Source: an uncultured bacterium (lineage in GTDB: Bacteria; Planctomycetota; JAJSAM01; JAJVHW01). Taken from it: a stretch of 64,000 nucleotides of DNA. Shown here piece after piece: positions 1 through 10,778 of the stretch. Position 1 is the stretch's first letter. Every line of letters begins with the position of its first letter. The position numbers were made by a program, and so were the translations under genes. The notes under the pieces are model-generated. The model had not been told where the DNA came from. It searched no databases and saw only the letters and a list, made by a program, of their open reading frames with translations. The stretch lies in contig CALKVK010000023.1 in NCBI GenBank assembly GCA_937996235.1, forward strand, positions 186,001-250,000, read 5' to 3'.

Positions 1-381
1 GATGTAGTCGCCCACCACGCCGCGGCTCGCGACCTTGCGGAAGTCGCTGACCGAGCGCTGCGCGTTGCGCAGCTTGACGGGGTCCTTGACGAGGCCGCCC
101 GGCCCGGCGATCGCCACGAGGCGGAACGGCTCCTCGTCCTCGTCGTTCAGGAAGACGTTGTCGGTCCAGATGACGCTCGTGCGCACCTCGGGCCGGATCT
201 GGAACTTCCAGACGTGCGCCGCCTCGATGCGCTTGTCCGCGTCGTCCAGGAGGTCCTGGATGTCGTCGGTGAGCGTGCCCGCGCGCGCGACGGCCGGGAA
301 CCACGCCAGGCCGACGAGCGCGGAGAGCACGGCGAGCTCGAGCGCGCGCACGCGCCGCTTCCTCGCGGACTTGATCATCAT
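1..381 (-). CDS. Outer-membrane beta-barrel-like protein, N-terminal part (runs off window)
   Basis: An open frame of 127 codons begins at the tandem ATG (381 or 378) behind a GGGGAGGG ribosome-binding site and continues past the left edge, so only the N-terminus is present. It starts with a basic stretch (KSARKRR), then a hydrophobic signal segment around residues 14-33 ending ARAG. It continues with an exported region containing VRTSVIWTDNVFLND. That TDNVFL-type motif is typical of beta-barrel proteins of the EpsL/BBP2 kind that sit in exopolysaccharide loci. It lies 148 bp downstream of the FecR-domain gene on the same strand and probably shares its transcript. The barrel itself is outside the window, so the family call is tentative. 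Confidence 0.6.
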   Translation of the reverse strand, partial: MMIKSARKRRVRALELAVLSALVGLAWFPAVARAGTLTDDIQDLLDDADKRIEAAHVWKFQIRPEVRTSVIWTDNVFLNDEDEEPFRLVAIAGPGGLVKDPVKLRNAQRSVSDFRKVASRGVVGDYI

Positions 382-445
382 CCCTCCCCGCGCGGCCGCG
401 ACGGCCCACCGGGCCGCGCGCCGCCGCTACCTGTCTGTACCTCGG

Positions 446-510
446 CGCCGGCAAGTGCCGGCGGCCGCCTACCGCTGCGTATCGACCGAACCCCGCGGCG
501 CCTGCCGCGG
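446..510. other. Two inverted repeats between FecR-like and barrel genes
   Basis: Within the 148-bp gap there are two strong dyads. CGCCGGC-AAGT-GCCGGCG spans 446-463 (7-bp stem, 4-nt loop) and CCGCGG-CGCCTG-CCGCGG spans 493-510. No T-run follows either on either strand, so a classical terminator is not supported. They could attenuate or stabilise the transcript between the two genes. Confidence 0.3.
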
Positions 511-529
511 CCCCTTCGACGTCACGCCT

Positions 530-1459
530 TCAGCGCCGACCCGGACCGGAGCCGACGCCCAGGTCCGAGAAGTTGCTCTGCGAGAGCGTCGCGAACTCGT
601 TCGTGAGGCTGATCGCGCGCTCGAGGATCACGAACTCGACCGGCGTGAACGACACCTCGATCGCACCCGTCGCGTTGTCGATCAGCGCGTACGTGCCCGG
701 TCCGAGCGCCGCGTTCTGCTCCGGACGGCCCGGATAGCGCGTCTCGAGCCGGATCTTGCCGGTCTTGAGCGACGTGATGTCGTTCTCGATGCGCGTCTTG
801 TTCGGCTCGGCGGACATCATCCGGCCGACCGTCGCCTTCGGGACGTGCGCGAAGATGTCGCCGCCCGCGACCGTGCGGACCACGTCCACGTCGGCGTCGT
901 TCTGCTGCGACGTGCGGAACGCGAAGACGTCGGGACGCGCGGGGTCCACAGCGAGCGTGATCGAGTTGCGCTGCGGCAGCCACACCCGGTACGAGTTGTA
1001 GCGCACCCAGACGCCGCCCTCGACCGCGCGGAACGAGCCCTCGCTGCCGGGCCGGTCGCGCGGCACGTCGAGGAACGCCTTCGCGGTCTGGCCCTCGGGG
1101 GCCGTCGCCCAGCCGGCCGTGCCGCCGAACGACGTCTTGTCGCCGATGGTGCCGTAGGCGCTGCCCGACTCGACGAAGAGGTAGTCCACGCCGTCGGTGA
1201 GGCCGTCGGCGCGCGCCTTCGTGCCCTTCTCGAGCGTGACGCGGTCGCCGGACGCCGACTGGAACACGGCGACGGACGCGCCGGTGTCGACGCGGTCGCC
1301 GGCCTTCAGCTCGAGCGTCTGGCCGGGCTGGAGGACGACCTCCTGGCCGTTGACCCGGATGGGACCGGTGGCCGACGAGATCACCCCCGCCTCCGCGAGT
1401 GCGGCGAGCGACAGGACGATCAGCGCCGGCAACACGGCGCGTGCACTCGAGAAGTTCAT
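530..1459 (-). CDS. Secreted FecR-domain protein
   Basis: This 309-residue protein starts at an ATG with a perfect AGGAGG site 6 bases upstream. A signal peptide (residues 1-25, ending LAEAG) is followed by a FecR-like domain over roughly residues 26-130: ISSATGPIRVNGQEV, then LKAGDRVDTGASVAVFQS and GDRVTLEKGTKARA. In FecR proteins this domain senses or scaffolds at the envelope, and stand-alone secreted versions are common next to polysaccharide or barrel genes. No transmembrane helix follows, so it is probably periplasmic or surface-associated. It precedes the barrel-like gene on the same strand and diverges from the Sua5 gene. The C-terminal half is not assigned. Confidence 0.8.
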   Translation of the reverse strand: MNFSSARAVLPALIVLSLAALAEAGVISSATGPIRVNGQEVVLQPGQTLELKAGDRVDTGASVAVFQSASGDRVTLEKGTKARADGLTDGVDYLFVESGSAYGTIGDKTSFGGTAGWATAPEGQTAKAFLDVPRDRPGSEGSFRAVEGGVWVRYNSYRVWLPQRNSITLAVDPARPDVFAFRTSQQNDADVDVVRTVAGGDIFAHVPKATVGRMMSAEPNKTRIENDITSLKTGKIRLETRYPGRPEQNAALGPGTYALIDNATGAIEVSFTPVEFVILERAISLTNEFATLSQSNFSDLGVGSGPGRR

Positions 1460-1662
1460 CGACAGCCTCCTGCGACGCCGGGGACGGCAACGGCGCGGAG
1501 CATCCCATCCCGTGACCCGGGTCGGCGCCCGCGACTCTAGCAGACGCCGAGAGCGCCGTGTCCGAGTTTCGCGTGCGGCAGGGACGCTCGGGACAGGCTC
1601 GCCCGGGCGCCCCCGCCCGACGTGGGCGCATCGGCCGTCGGGCGGCGAGACTGGAGTGCGCC

Positions 1663-2628
1663 GTGCCCACCTCGGACCCTGCCCGGACCTCTCCGACGCC
1701 CGGCGACGCGGAGATCGAGCGGGCGGCTGCGCTCCTCCGCGGCGGCGGCGTCGTCGCCTTCCCCACCGAGACCGTCTACGGCCTCGGCGCCCACGCGCGC
1801 GACGCCGCCGCCGTGGCCCGTGTGTTCCGGCTGAAGGGCCGGCCGCCGACCTCGCCGCTCATCGTGCACGTGGCCGACGCCGCCGCGGCGCGGGCGCTCG
1901 CCGCAGAGTGGACGGACGCCGCGGCGCGCCTCGCCGCGCGCTTCTGGCCGGGGCCGCTGACGCTCGTCGTGCCACGCGCGCCCGGGCTGCCCGATGCCGT
2001 CGCGGCCGGGCTGCCGACCGTGGGCCTGCGCGTGCCGTCGCACCCCGTCGCGCAGGCGCTGCTCCGGCGCACCGCGCTGCCGCTCGCCGCACCGAGCGCC
2101 AACCGCTTCACGCGCCTCTCGGCCACCTGCGCGGAGCACGTGCGCGCCGCGTTCGGCGACGGCGTGGACCTGGTGCTCGACGCCGGTCTGACGCCGATCG
2201 GGATCGAGTCGACGGTCGTCTCGCTGGCGGGGCCGGTGGCGCGGCTGCTGCGCCCCGGCGCCGTGACCCTCGCCGAACTGCGCGCGGAGCTCGGTGACGT
2301 CGAGACGGCGCCGCCCCCGGCGCCCGGCGCGGCGCACCCCGCCCCCGGCATGCACGCCCGCCACTACAGCCCGGCGACGCGCCTCGTCGTGCTGGACCGG
2401 GGCGCCGCTGCGCCGCCCGGCCGCGGGGCGTGGGTGCGGCGGGCGCCGGCCACGTCAGGCGACGGCGACGTCACGCTGCCCGCCGACGCCCCCGGCTTCG
2501 CCGCCCGGCTCTACGCCACGCTCCACGCGCTCGACGTCCGCGGCCTCGACTGGATCGCCGTCGAGCGCCCGCCGGAGTCGCCCGAGTGGGATGCCGTCCG
2601 CGACCGCCTGCGCCGCGCCGCCGACTGA
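1663..2628 (+). CDS. sua5: L-threonylcarbamoyladenylate synthase (Sua5/TsaC/YrdC)
   Basis: Makes threonylcarbamoyl-AMP from threonine, bicarbonate and ATP for the t6A modification of ANN-decoding tRNAs in the cytoplasm. From the GTG at 1663 (GGAG 8 bases upstream) it is 321 residues. The YrdC domain (about 15-205) carries PTETVYGLG at 34-42, KGRP at 58-61 followed by PLIVHV, and SAN near the centre. A proline-rich linker and HYSPATRLVVLD lead into the smaller Sua5 C-terminal domain, so this is the long Sua5 form rather than short TsaC. An upstream in-frame GTG at 1558 would add 35 arginine-rich residues not expected of the family. It is the only housekeeping translation gene in this part and diverges from the FecR-like gene. 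Confidence 0.9.
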   Translation: MPTSDPARTSPTPGDAEIERAAALLRGGGVVAFPTETVYGLGAHARDAAAVARVFRLKGRPPTSPLIVHVADAAAARALAAEWTDAAARLAARFWPGPLTLVVPRAPGLPDAVAAGLPTVGLRVPSHPVAQALLRRTALPLAAPSANRFTRLSATCAEHVRAAFGDGVDLVLDAGLTPIGIESTVVSLAGPVARLLRPGAVTLAELRAELGDVETAPPPAPGAAHPAPGMHARHYSPATRLVVLDRGAAAPPGRGAWVRRAPATSGDGDVTLPADAPGFAARLYATLHALDVRGLDWIAVERPPESPEWDAVRDRLRRAAD

Positions 2629-2745
2629 GCGGACACGCGGGGGCGCCGGAACACGGCGCGTCGCCCCGGCTCCGCGGCGCTCCGCGGGGCGCGCCGCCCG
2701 TCGGCGCCGCCGGGCCGCGATCCGCCCGACGTCGCGGTCACGCGC

Positions 2746-4241
<1,496 letters not shown>

Positions 4242-4242
<1 letters not shown>

Positions 4243-6218
4243 CAGCGCAGCACCACCGCAAGCGGCCCGTCGCCGGCGGCCACCGTGTGCTCCCAGAGCG
4301 TGTCGGGGCTGCCCTCGCGCACGATGCGGTAGGTCGTGCCCGGCGTGAGCGGAAGCTCCCGCGGGTAGATGCCGTCGGCGCCGATCGCACGCGACACGCC
4401 GACGTCGGTCCATGTGCCGTCGGCCGCCTGCTCCTGCAGCGTGAAGCGCGAGCCGGGCACGCCCGTGACGCTGAGCGGCACGTCCTCCACGCGCAGCGCG
4501 AGCTCGAGCCGCGTCGTCGCGCCCTCGGTCACGCCCACCGTCTGGTCCAGCGGCTCGAACCCGGGCTTCGTCACGCGCAGCGAGTGGTTGCCCACGCGCA
4601 CGTCGAGCCGCAGCGTCCCGTCCGCGCCCGTGTCGCCCTGCGCCAGCACGTCCGCCGCGTTCGCGGCGCGCACCTCGGCGCGGAAGCCCGGGCCGGGCAC
4701 CACGATCTCGAGCACGCCGCGCAGCTCGCGCAGCTCCGGCACGGCGACCGCGAGATCGCCCTCGGGGGAGAGCACGTCGTCGTGCACGTGCTCGGCGAAC
4801 CCGTCGCGCGAGACGCGCACGCGCACGGGCCCCGCCGGGACGCCGCTCTCGTACACCTTCGGGACGCTCGGGTCCGGCCACGGGAACGACTCGGAGAGCG
4901 GCGTCTCGTCGGGCGCGCCGCTGCCCGCCGCGTCCACGGAGATGAAGACGCCCGGCGTCTTCACCGTCACGCGCAGGGAGCCCGGGCGCGGGCGCAGCGT
5001 GACGCTCTCGGTCGCGTCGCCCGCACCGAGGATCGTGATCTGCGTGGTCGTCTCGAAGTAGTGCGGAGCGGAGACGACGAGGTCGTACTCGCCGGGAGCG
5101 AGGCCGTCGAGGTGCGCGGCGCCGCCGCTCCCGTCGATGGTGCGCAGGTCCGTCGTCTGTCCGCGCGCGCGCAGCGCGATGCGCGCGGGCAGGTCGCGCG
5201 GCGTCCAGAGGACGCCCAGGTCGGCCGTGGTGCGGCGCAGCAGGAAGAACGCCGCGAGCAGCAGCGCGATGATCACGCCGAGCGCGATGCCGACGCGCTT
5301 CATCGGGTTCGGCACGTCGGGCGGCGGCGGCGCGTGGAAGCGCGTGCCGGACTTGCCGCCGGCCTCCGCGGTGAGCGGCTCGAGCGGCGCGCGCAGCCCG
5401 CCGCCGTCGAAGCGCGCGAGCACGACGGTGATGTTGTCGCGCCCGCCGCCCGCGTTCGCGGCGTCGATCAGGCGGTTCGCGGCGGCCGCGAGGTCGTCGC
5501 CGCCCTCGACCAGGATGCGCTCGATCTCGGCGTCCTTCACCATGCCGGTGAGGCCGTCCGAGCAGAGCAGCACCACGTCGCCGCGCAGCACCTCCAGGTG
5601 GCGCGACTGCACCTGCAGGTTCTCGTCGACGCCGACGGCCTGCAGCACGATGTTGCGGCCGCCGATGTGCTCGGCCTCCTCCTCGGTGAGCGTGCCCTCC
5701 TCGATGAGCTGCTCGATCAGCGACTGGTCCTTCGTGAGTCGGACCAGCTTGCCCTTGCGCAGCAGGTAGCCGCGCGAGTCGCCGATCTGCGCGAGGAACA
5801 GGCGCCCCGGCGTCGCGACGGCGGCGGTGCACGTGCTGCCCATGCCGCGCCGCTCCGCGTTGGCGCGCGCCTCCGCGAGGATCTCGTCGTTCGCCGCGTG
5901 GATCGCGTGGTCCATCAGGGCCGCGATCTGGTCCGGGGTGACGTCCTTGTACTCGGCGTCGCCGAGCACCTGCGCGAGGCGCTCGGCCGTCATGCGGCTC
6001 GCGACCTCGCCCGCGGCCGCGCCGCCCATGCCGTCGGCGACCGCGAACACCGTCGCGGTGGCGAGCGGGGAGCGCAGCATCTCGCCGTTGCCGGCGCGCT
6101 TGCCGCCGGGGCGGTCGAGGACGAGGAAGCAGTCCTCGTTGTGCTCGCGCGCGCGGCCGACGTCGGTCAGGGCGACGATCGTCACCTCGACCTCGGGCGC
6201 ACTGTCGGTTGCGGCCAT
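4242..6218 (-). CDS. PP2C-family Ser/Thr phosphatase with transmembrane helix and extracytoplasmic beta domains
   Basis: This 658-residue protein starts at an ATG preceded by AGGAGC. The PP2C domain occupies about residues 10-270 with all metal-binding motifs: HNED at 26-29, ADGMGG at 61-66, GDSRGYL near 147, SDG with Asp221, and GGRDN with Asp261. One transmembrane helix follows (about 308-328). The remaining ~330 residues form repeated PEGA/carboxypeptidase-regulatory-like beta modules (for example RVTVKTPGVFISVDAAGSG and GNHSLRVTKPGFEPLDQTVGV) on the far side of the membrane. PP2C enzymes of this class dephosphorylate kinases such as PknB. The start lies 8 bases after the upstream kinase stop, and its end overlaps the downstream kinase start. 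The extracytoplasmic part suggests a signal-sensing phosphatase, which is an inference. Confidence 0.92.
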
Positions 6219-6226
6219 CTGCGCTC

Positions 6227-9200
6227 CTATCTCCGGAACTCGGCGAGGACGGCCTCGCGCTCGATGCCCAGTGTCCGTCCGAACTCCACGAGTCGGCCGA
6301 TCACGGCGAAGTAGGCGGCGTCGTCGCGCGCCGCCTCGGCCGCCCGCGCCTCGGCGCGCAGCGTCTTCATCCACTGGTCCCGCGTGGTCGCGAGCCGCTG
6401 CTCGGCGACGGCGCGGCGCTCGGCGTCGCCCGACATCAGCTCCGCCGCGCCCTGGAACGCGCGCGCCGCGACCACGAACCGCGGGGCGGGCGCGAGCAGC
6501 TCGGTGTTGCCGGCGTCCATCGCCTCGAGGTAGTCACCGCGGCCGCGCACCTTCTCGAGGGCGGGCGAGAGGCGCGCCACGGGGTGACGCTCGATCTCGC
6601 CGATCAGGCGCAGCGCGTCGCCGGGGCGGTCGCGCTCGAGCGCCGCGACCTGGCGGAACCACGCGTCGATGGCCGCCTGCGAGCGCTCGGCGAGCAGCTT
6701 GTCGCGCGCGTCGCGCACGTCGGGGCGGTCGCCGCGCAGCGCGGCCGCGGCGCCGAGCGCGTCGAGGCGCTCCTTCGGGTCCGTCAGCTTCTCTGCGGAC
6801 TCGAGGGCGCGGGCGAAGTCGCGCCCGCGGCGCAGCTCGGCGTCGTTCGCGAACTTGCCGTCCTCGACGCGCATCTGCTGCTCGAACGCGGCGGCGGCGG
6901 CGGCGAAGTCGCCGCGGCGCTCCGCGGCGAACGCGGGCGCGTAGTCGGGTTCGAGCTGACCCGTCTCGACGACCTTCACCTCGAGCGCCGTCTTGCGCTC
7001 CAGGTTCGCGACCTCCTCGGCCTTCGTAGCCGCCGTCGCCGTCGACGACACGGCGGTCATCTGCACGAGGCCGAGCAGCAGCAGCACGACGGCCGCCGCG
7101 CCGAGGCGCAGCGACATCGGCTCGGTCGTGAGGATGCGCAGGCGGCGCTCGGCGCTGCGCTTGCCGCGCAGCGCGTCGGGGTCGTCGGCGGCGGTCTCGA
7201 GCACCTGCTCGTAGGCGGCGATCGCGGCCTCGTAGTCGCGCGTGACGAGCGAGCGCGTGGCGTCCGTCTTGAGGATCGCCATGCGGCCCTGGTCGCACGC
7301 GACGCGCCGCGGCTCGTACTCCTCGCGCACCGCGCCGCGCTCGCGCGCCTTGTCGAGCACCTCGAGTGCCTCGTCGAACATCTCCGAGAGGATCAGCCGG
7401 TCCGCCTCGGCGAGGAACCGGTCGATCGCCGCGACGGCCTTGTCGGCGTCCTTCTTGACCGCGGTCGCGCGCGGGTGGCGCGGCGCGATGCCGAGGGCCG
7501 CCGCGGCCGCCTCGGCGGAGCGCCGGAACTCGCGCGCGGCCAGCGCCTCCTCCGCGCGCCGCACGCTCGCGGTGACCTGCCGCTCGCGCTCGCGCGCCTC
7601 GGCGACCTCGCGCTGGATCGCGGCGCCCTTGCTGGGGTTCGCCTCACGCAGGCGCTCGAGGGCCTCGACGGCCTCGCCGTAGCGCCCGTCGGAGAGCAGC
7701 TCGTTCGCCAGCTCGCGCAGGTCGCGCTCGTGGCGGATGCGCGTCTCGATCTCGCGCAGGAGCGCGCGCGCCTCGTCGTTCGCGGAGTCGAGGTCGACGG
7801 CCTTCTTCAGGCGCTCCGCGGCGCCCGCGAGGTTGCCCGCCTTCTCGAGCTTGCGCGCGTCCTCGAGGGCGCGCGCCGCGTCCGTCACGCGCGCGGACTC
7901 CTCGGCGGCCTTGCGGCACGCCTCCGCCAGCGAACGCGCCTCGGCGTCGTTCGGCATGGCGGCGAGCACGCGCTCGAGCTCGGCGGTCGCCTCGGCGAAG
8001 CGCCCGTCGGCCATGTGGCGCCGGCACGCGGAGAGGCGCTCGCGGTGCTCCGTGATCCGCCGCCGCGTGTCCTCGACGAGCGCGAGCAGCGCGGCCTCGC
8101 CGGGGCGCAGCGAGAGCGCCGCCTCGAACTTCGAGAGCGCCTCGGCCCACTCGTTCTCGCCGAGCTTCTTGCGGCCCTGTGCGACGAGGCTGTCCACCGA
8201 CTCGACGGACGCGCGCGACTTGCGCCGCACCTCCTCCATCGCGGCGTCGCCCGGCGCGAGCTGCAGCACCTCGGACGCGAGCGCGAACGCGTCCTCGTAG
8301 CGGCCCGCCGAGAGCGCCTCGACCGCGCGCTGGCGCGACTCGGTGACCTGAGCGATGCGCCGCGCGAGCTCGTCGCGCCGCGCGCGCACGTCCGCGCGGT
8401 CGGGGTCGACGCGCAGCGCCGCGTCGAGGCGCTCGAGCGCGCGCCGCACGTCGCCGGCCGTCGCGGCGGTCTCCGCCTCCTCGACGAGCTCGTTGACGCG
8501 GTGCGCCGCGACCTGGCGCCGCAGGCGGTCGCGGTGCTCGCGCGCCTCGACGGCCTGCGGGTGCTTGCGCAGCACGTCCTCGACGCGCCGCAGCGCCTCC
8601 TCCATGTCGCCGGTCTGGAGCAGGTCCTCGGCCTCGCTCTTCACACGCTCGAGCTCGCCGAGCGTCGCCGAGACCTCGCCCAGCTCCGCGCTCGCCTCGG
8701 CGTTCGTGCTGTCGATGTCGAGCGCCTGGCGGAACGACTCGACCGCGCGCCGCAGGTCGCCCATCTCCTTGAAGCGCCGCCCGGACAGCAGCGCCTTGCG
8801 CACGGTGAGCAGGCGCTCGATGTCGGCGCCGCACGCCTCGCAGCGCGTGGCGCGCGCGCCCGCGTCCTGTCCGCACGCCGGGCACTTGACGAGCAGCGCG
8901 GCGCCGCAGCCGCGGCAGAACTTCCGGCCCTTCGGGTTCTTCGCGCCGCACTCGGCGCACTGCGAGCGGTCCGCGGAGCTGCGCTGCTGCAGCTTCTTCA
9001 GGTCCTCCGCCGTCTCGCGCAGCGTCTGGTACCGGTCCTCCGCCTTCTTCGCGATCATCTTCTGGATGACCGACCAGAGCGGCCCGGGCACGTCCTTCGC
9101 CACGTCGGGCAGCGGCTTCGGGTCCTGCGTGAGGATCGAGTACACGATCTGGACCGTGTTCTCGCCCTCGTAGGGCCGCGCGCGCGAGAGCAGGTAGTAG

Positions 9201-9946
9201 AAGGTGACGCCCAGCGAGTAGATGTCCGAGCGCCCGTCCACGGGCTTGCCCTCGAACTGCTCCGGGGACATGTAGTGCGGCGTCCCCATCACCTTCGTCG
9301 TCTTCGCGTCCGACGACAGGCTCTTCGCGAGGCCGAAGTCCGTGATCTTCACGGAGCCGCGCGTGTCGATCATCAGGTTCTCGGGCTTGATGTCCCGGTG
9401 GACGATGTTCGACTCGTGTGCGGTCGCGAGCGCGTCGCAGCACTGCAGCGCGATCGGCAGCAGCTCGTCCACCGTCAGCACGCCCTTCTTCTCGACGACG
9501 TCCGCGAGGGTCTGGCCCTCGACGAACTCCATCACGAGGAAGTGGATGCCGCGCCGCTCGTCGCGGCCGGCCTTGTGCATCGCGACGATGTTGCTGTGGT
9601 TGAGGTTGGCCGCCGTGACGGCCTCGCGCAGGAACTTCTGCACGAACTCGAGGTTCGAGCTGAGCGACGGCAGCATCACCTTGACGGCGACGACGCGCTG
9701 CAGGCTCTGGTCGACGGCCTTGTAGACCGTGCCGAAGCCGCCCTCGCCGACCTTCGCGACGATGCGGCAGTCGCTGATCACCTCGCCGACGAGCTGGTCC
9801 TCGGCGACCTCCGTGGCGCCCGTCGCGACGTCCTCGATGGGCGACTCCGCACCGCACGCCGTACACGTGAAGGTGGTGGAATCGCCCGTCATCGGGACGC
9901 TGTTGGGCGCCCCGCACTCGGGACAGTCGAGACTCAGGTCGGCCAC
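6227..9946 (-). CDS. Ser/Thr protein kinase with zinc ribbons, long TPR region and C-terminal membrane segment
   Basis: A 1239-residue multidomain kinase starting at GTG. Order: N-terminal zinc ribbon (Cys8/Cys11 and Cys28/Cys31); kinase domain about 60-317 with GEGGFGTVYKA, Lys89, HRDIKPEN Asp185, DFG Asp203 and GTPHYMSPEQ; a double zinc ribbon about 330-374 (CAEC, CRGC, CPAC, CEAC); then about 560 residues of helical TPR-like repeats (AGRYEDAFALASEVLQL, NEWAEALSKFEAALSL and similar). One transmembrane helix lies near residue 945 (AAAVVLLLLGLVQM), followed by a ~270-residue extracytoplasmic helical domain. It is the third gene of the operon, between the lipoprotein and the PP2C. The TPRs probably recruit partners. 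Internally repeated helices make the exact TPR number uncertain. Confidence 0.93.
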   Translation of the reverse strand: MADLSLDCPECGAPNSVPMTGDSTTFTCTACGAESPIEDVATGATEVAEDQLVGEVISDCRIVAKVGEGGFGTVYKAVDQSLQRVVAVKVMLPSLSSNLEFVQKFLREAVTAANLNHSNIVAMHKAGRDERRGIHFLVMEFVEGQTLADVVEKKGVLTVDELLPIALQCCDALATAHESNIVHRDIKPENLMIDTRGSVKITDFGLAKSLSSDAKTTKVMGTPHYMSPEQFEGKPVDGRSDIYSLGVTFYYLLSRARPYEGENTVQIVYSILTQDPKPLPDVAKDVPGPLWSVIQKMIAKKAEDRYQTLRETAEDLKKLQQRSSADRSQCAECGAKNPKGRKFCRGCGAALLVKCPACGQDAGARATRCEACGADIERLLTVRKALLSGRRFKEMGDLRRAVESFRQALDIDSTNAEASAELGEVSATLGELERVKSEAEDLLQTGDMEEALRRVEDVLRKHPQAVEAREHRDRLRRQVAAHRVNELVEEAETAATAGDVRRALERLDAALRVDPDRADVRARRDELARRIAQVTESRQRAVEALSAGRYEDAFALASEVLQLAPGDAAMEEVRRKSRASVESVDSLVAQGRKKLGENEWAEALSKFEAALSLRPGEAALLALVEDTRRRITEHRERLSACRRHMADGRFAEATAELERVLAAMPNDAEARSLAEACRKAAEESARVTDAARALEDARKLEKAGNLAGAAERLKKAVDLDSANDEARALLREIETRIRHERDLRELANELLSDGRYGEAVEALERLREANPSKGAAIQREVAEARERERQVTASVRRAEEALAAREFRRSAEAAAAALGIAPRHPRATAVKKDADKAVAAIDRFLAEADRLILSEMFDEALEVLDKARERGAVREEYEPRRVACDQGRMAILKTDATRSLVTRDYEAAIAAYEQVLETAADDPDALRGKRSAERRLRILTTEPMSLRLGAAAVVLLLLGLVQMTAVSSTATAATKAEEVANLERKTALEVKVVETGQLEPDYAPAFAAERRGDFAAAAAAFEQQMRVEDGKFANDAELRRGRDFARALESAEKLTDPKERLDALGAAAALRGDRPDVRDARDKLLAERSQAAIDAWFRQVAALERDRPGDALRLIGEIERHPVARLSPALEKVRGRGDYLEAMDAGNTELLAPAPRFVVAARAFQGAAELMSGDAERRAVAEQRLATTRDQWMKTLRAEARAAEAARDDAAYFAVIGRLVEFGRTLGIEREAVLAEFRR

Positions 9947-9970
9947 GCGCGTTCCGTGCGGCGTCCCCGA

Positions 9971-10774
9971 CTAGCCGAAGAGCCCGGAGCCCTGCCGCAC
10001 CTGGATGACGAACGGGCGGTTGCGCACCTCGCCGGCGCCCGAGAGGTCGAACGGCACCTTCACGCGCGAGCCCGGCTCGAGGCGCGGCACCTTCGACCAC
10101 TTCGTCTCGCCGGTGCGCACGCCGCGCACGCCGTCGATGAACACCGCGCGCGCCTCGACGTTGCCGATGGCGCGGCCGGCGACGTTCTCGATCTCGACCC
10201 AGAACTCGGGCGCGGCGCCGTCGAGGCCGTTGCGCAGGTCCTCCGACGCGATGCCGACGCACTCGAGCTGGCCGTTGAGCAGCCGCGTGCCGCCGACGCC
10301 GCCGTCGCGTGCGGTCGTCGGGATCAGCTCCTCGACCTGCACGTCGAGGCGCGTCGCGAGCACCTGGTCGCCCTTCGCCTTGCGGTCGGCGAACGCGCGG
10401 CTCGTGGCGCGCAGCTCGTAGCCGCGCTGGCCCTTGAAGAGCAGCACGCCGATCTCGTCGGTGACGTCGGTGTCGAACGGCAGCGCGATCGAGCCGGTGC
10501 CCGTCGGCGGGTAGTAGAAGACGACGCGTGCCGTCAGGTGCTCCTGGTCCTCGTTCGAGGCGTTGTCGAGCACGTAGCGGACGGAGCCGTCGGTCTGCAG
10601 CGTCGAGCGGTCCACGCTCGCGATGCGCACGGCGCCGTTGGCCAGCTCCGCGCCGGCGGCGTCGGACGTCGCCTGCGTGGCCGGGGACTGCTCGGCGTTC
10701 GACGCACACGCGGAGAGCGCGGCGGCGGCGGCGAGGGCGATGACTGCGGAAAGCGGACGCAGGTCGTGCTTCAC
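9971..10774 (-). CDS. Predicted lipoprotein, possibly DUF1425/YcfL-like
   Basis: This 267-residue protein starts at GTG, 4 bases after the SUMF1-like stop, and uses the GGAG inside the end of that gene. The signal peptide ends in a lipobox L-S-A-C with acceptor Cys23. The mature part is a beta-rich domain with VRYVLDNASNEDQEHLTARVVFYY and ELRATSRAF. It resembles small periplasmic YcfL-type domains that describe modified or secondary surface features, but I cannot assign a family securely. Being sandwiched between a SUMF1-like protein and the TPR kinase implies a role in the same envelope signalling system. Confidence 0.75.
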   Translation of the reverse strand: MKHDLRPLSAVIALAAAAALSACASNAEQSPATQATSDAAGAELANGAVRIASVDRSTLQTDGSVRYVLDNASNEDQEHLTARVVFYYPPTGTGSIALPFDTDVTDEIGVLLFKGQRGYELRATSRAFADRKAKGDQVLATRLDVQVEELIPTTARDGGVGGTRLLNGQLECVGIASEDLRNGLDGAAPEFWVEIENVAGRAIGNVEARAVFIDGVRGVRTGETKWSKVPRLEPGSRVKVPFDLSGAGEVRNRPFVIQVRQGSGLFG

Positions 10775-10778
10775 GGTC

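Noticed and set aside
1475..1490. GGGGACGG sequence upstream of the FecR-like gene as another repeat unit
   Set aside because: Only the first eight bases match; the TCCT continuation and the 46-bp neighbours are missing, so it is a chance match.
1558..1662. N-terminal extension of the Sua5 gene from GTG 1558
   Set aside because: The extra 35 residues are Arg/Gly-rich and outside the family; GTG 1663 has a ribosome-binding site and gives the expected N-terminus.
2663..2690. GCCCCG...CGGGGC dyad between the convergent Sua5 and kinase genes as a bidirectional terminator
   Set aside because: Only a 6-bp stem with a long loop and no T-run on either side; such dyads are common by chance at this GC content.
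6940..6965. tRNA T-arm-like GGGTTCGAGCTGACCC
   Set aside because: Lies inside the kinase coding region; no acceptor stem or anticodon arm can be built around it.
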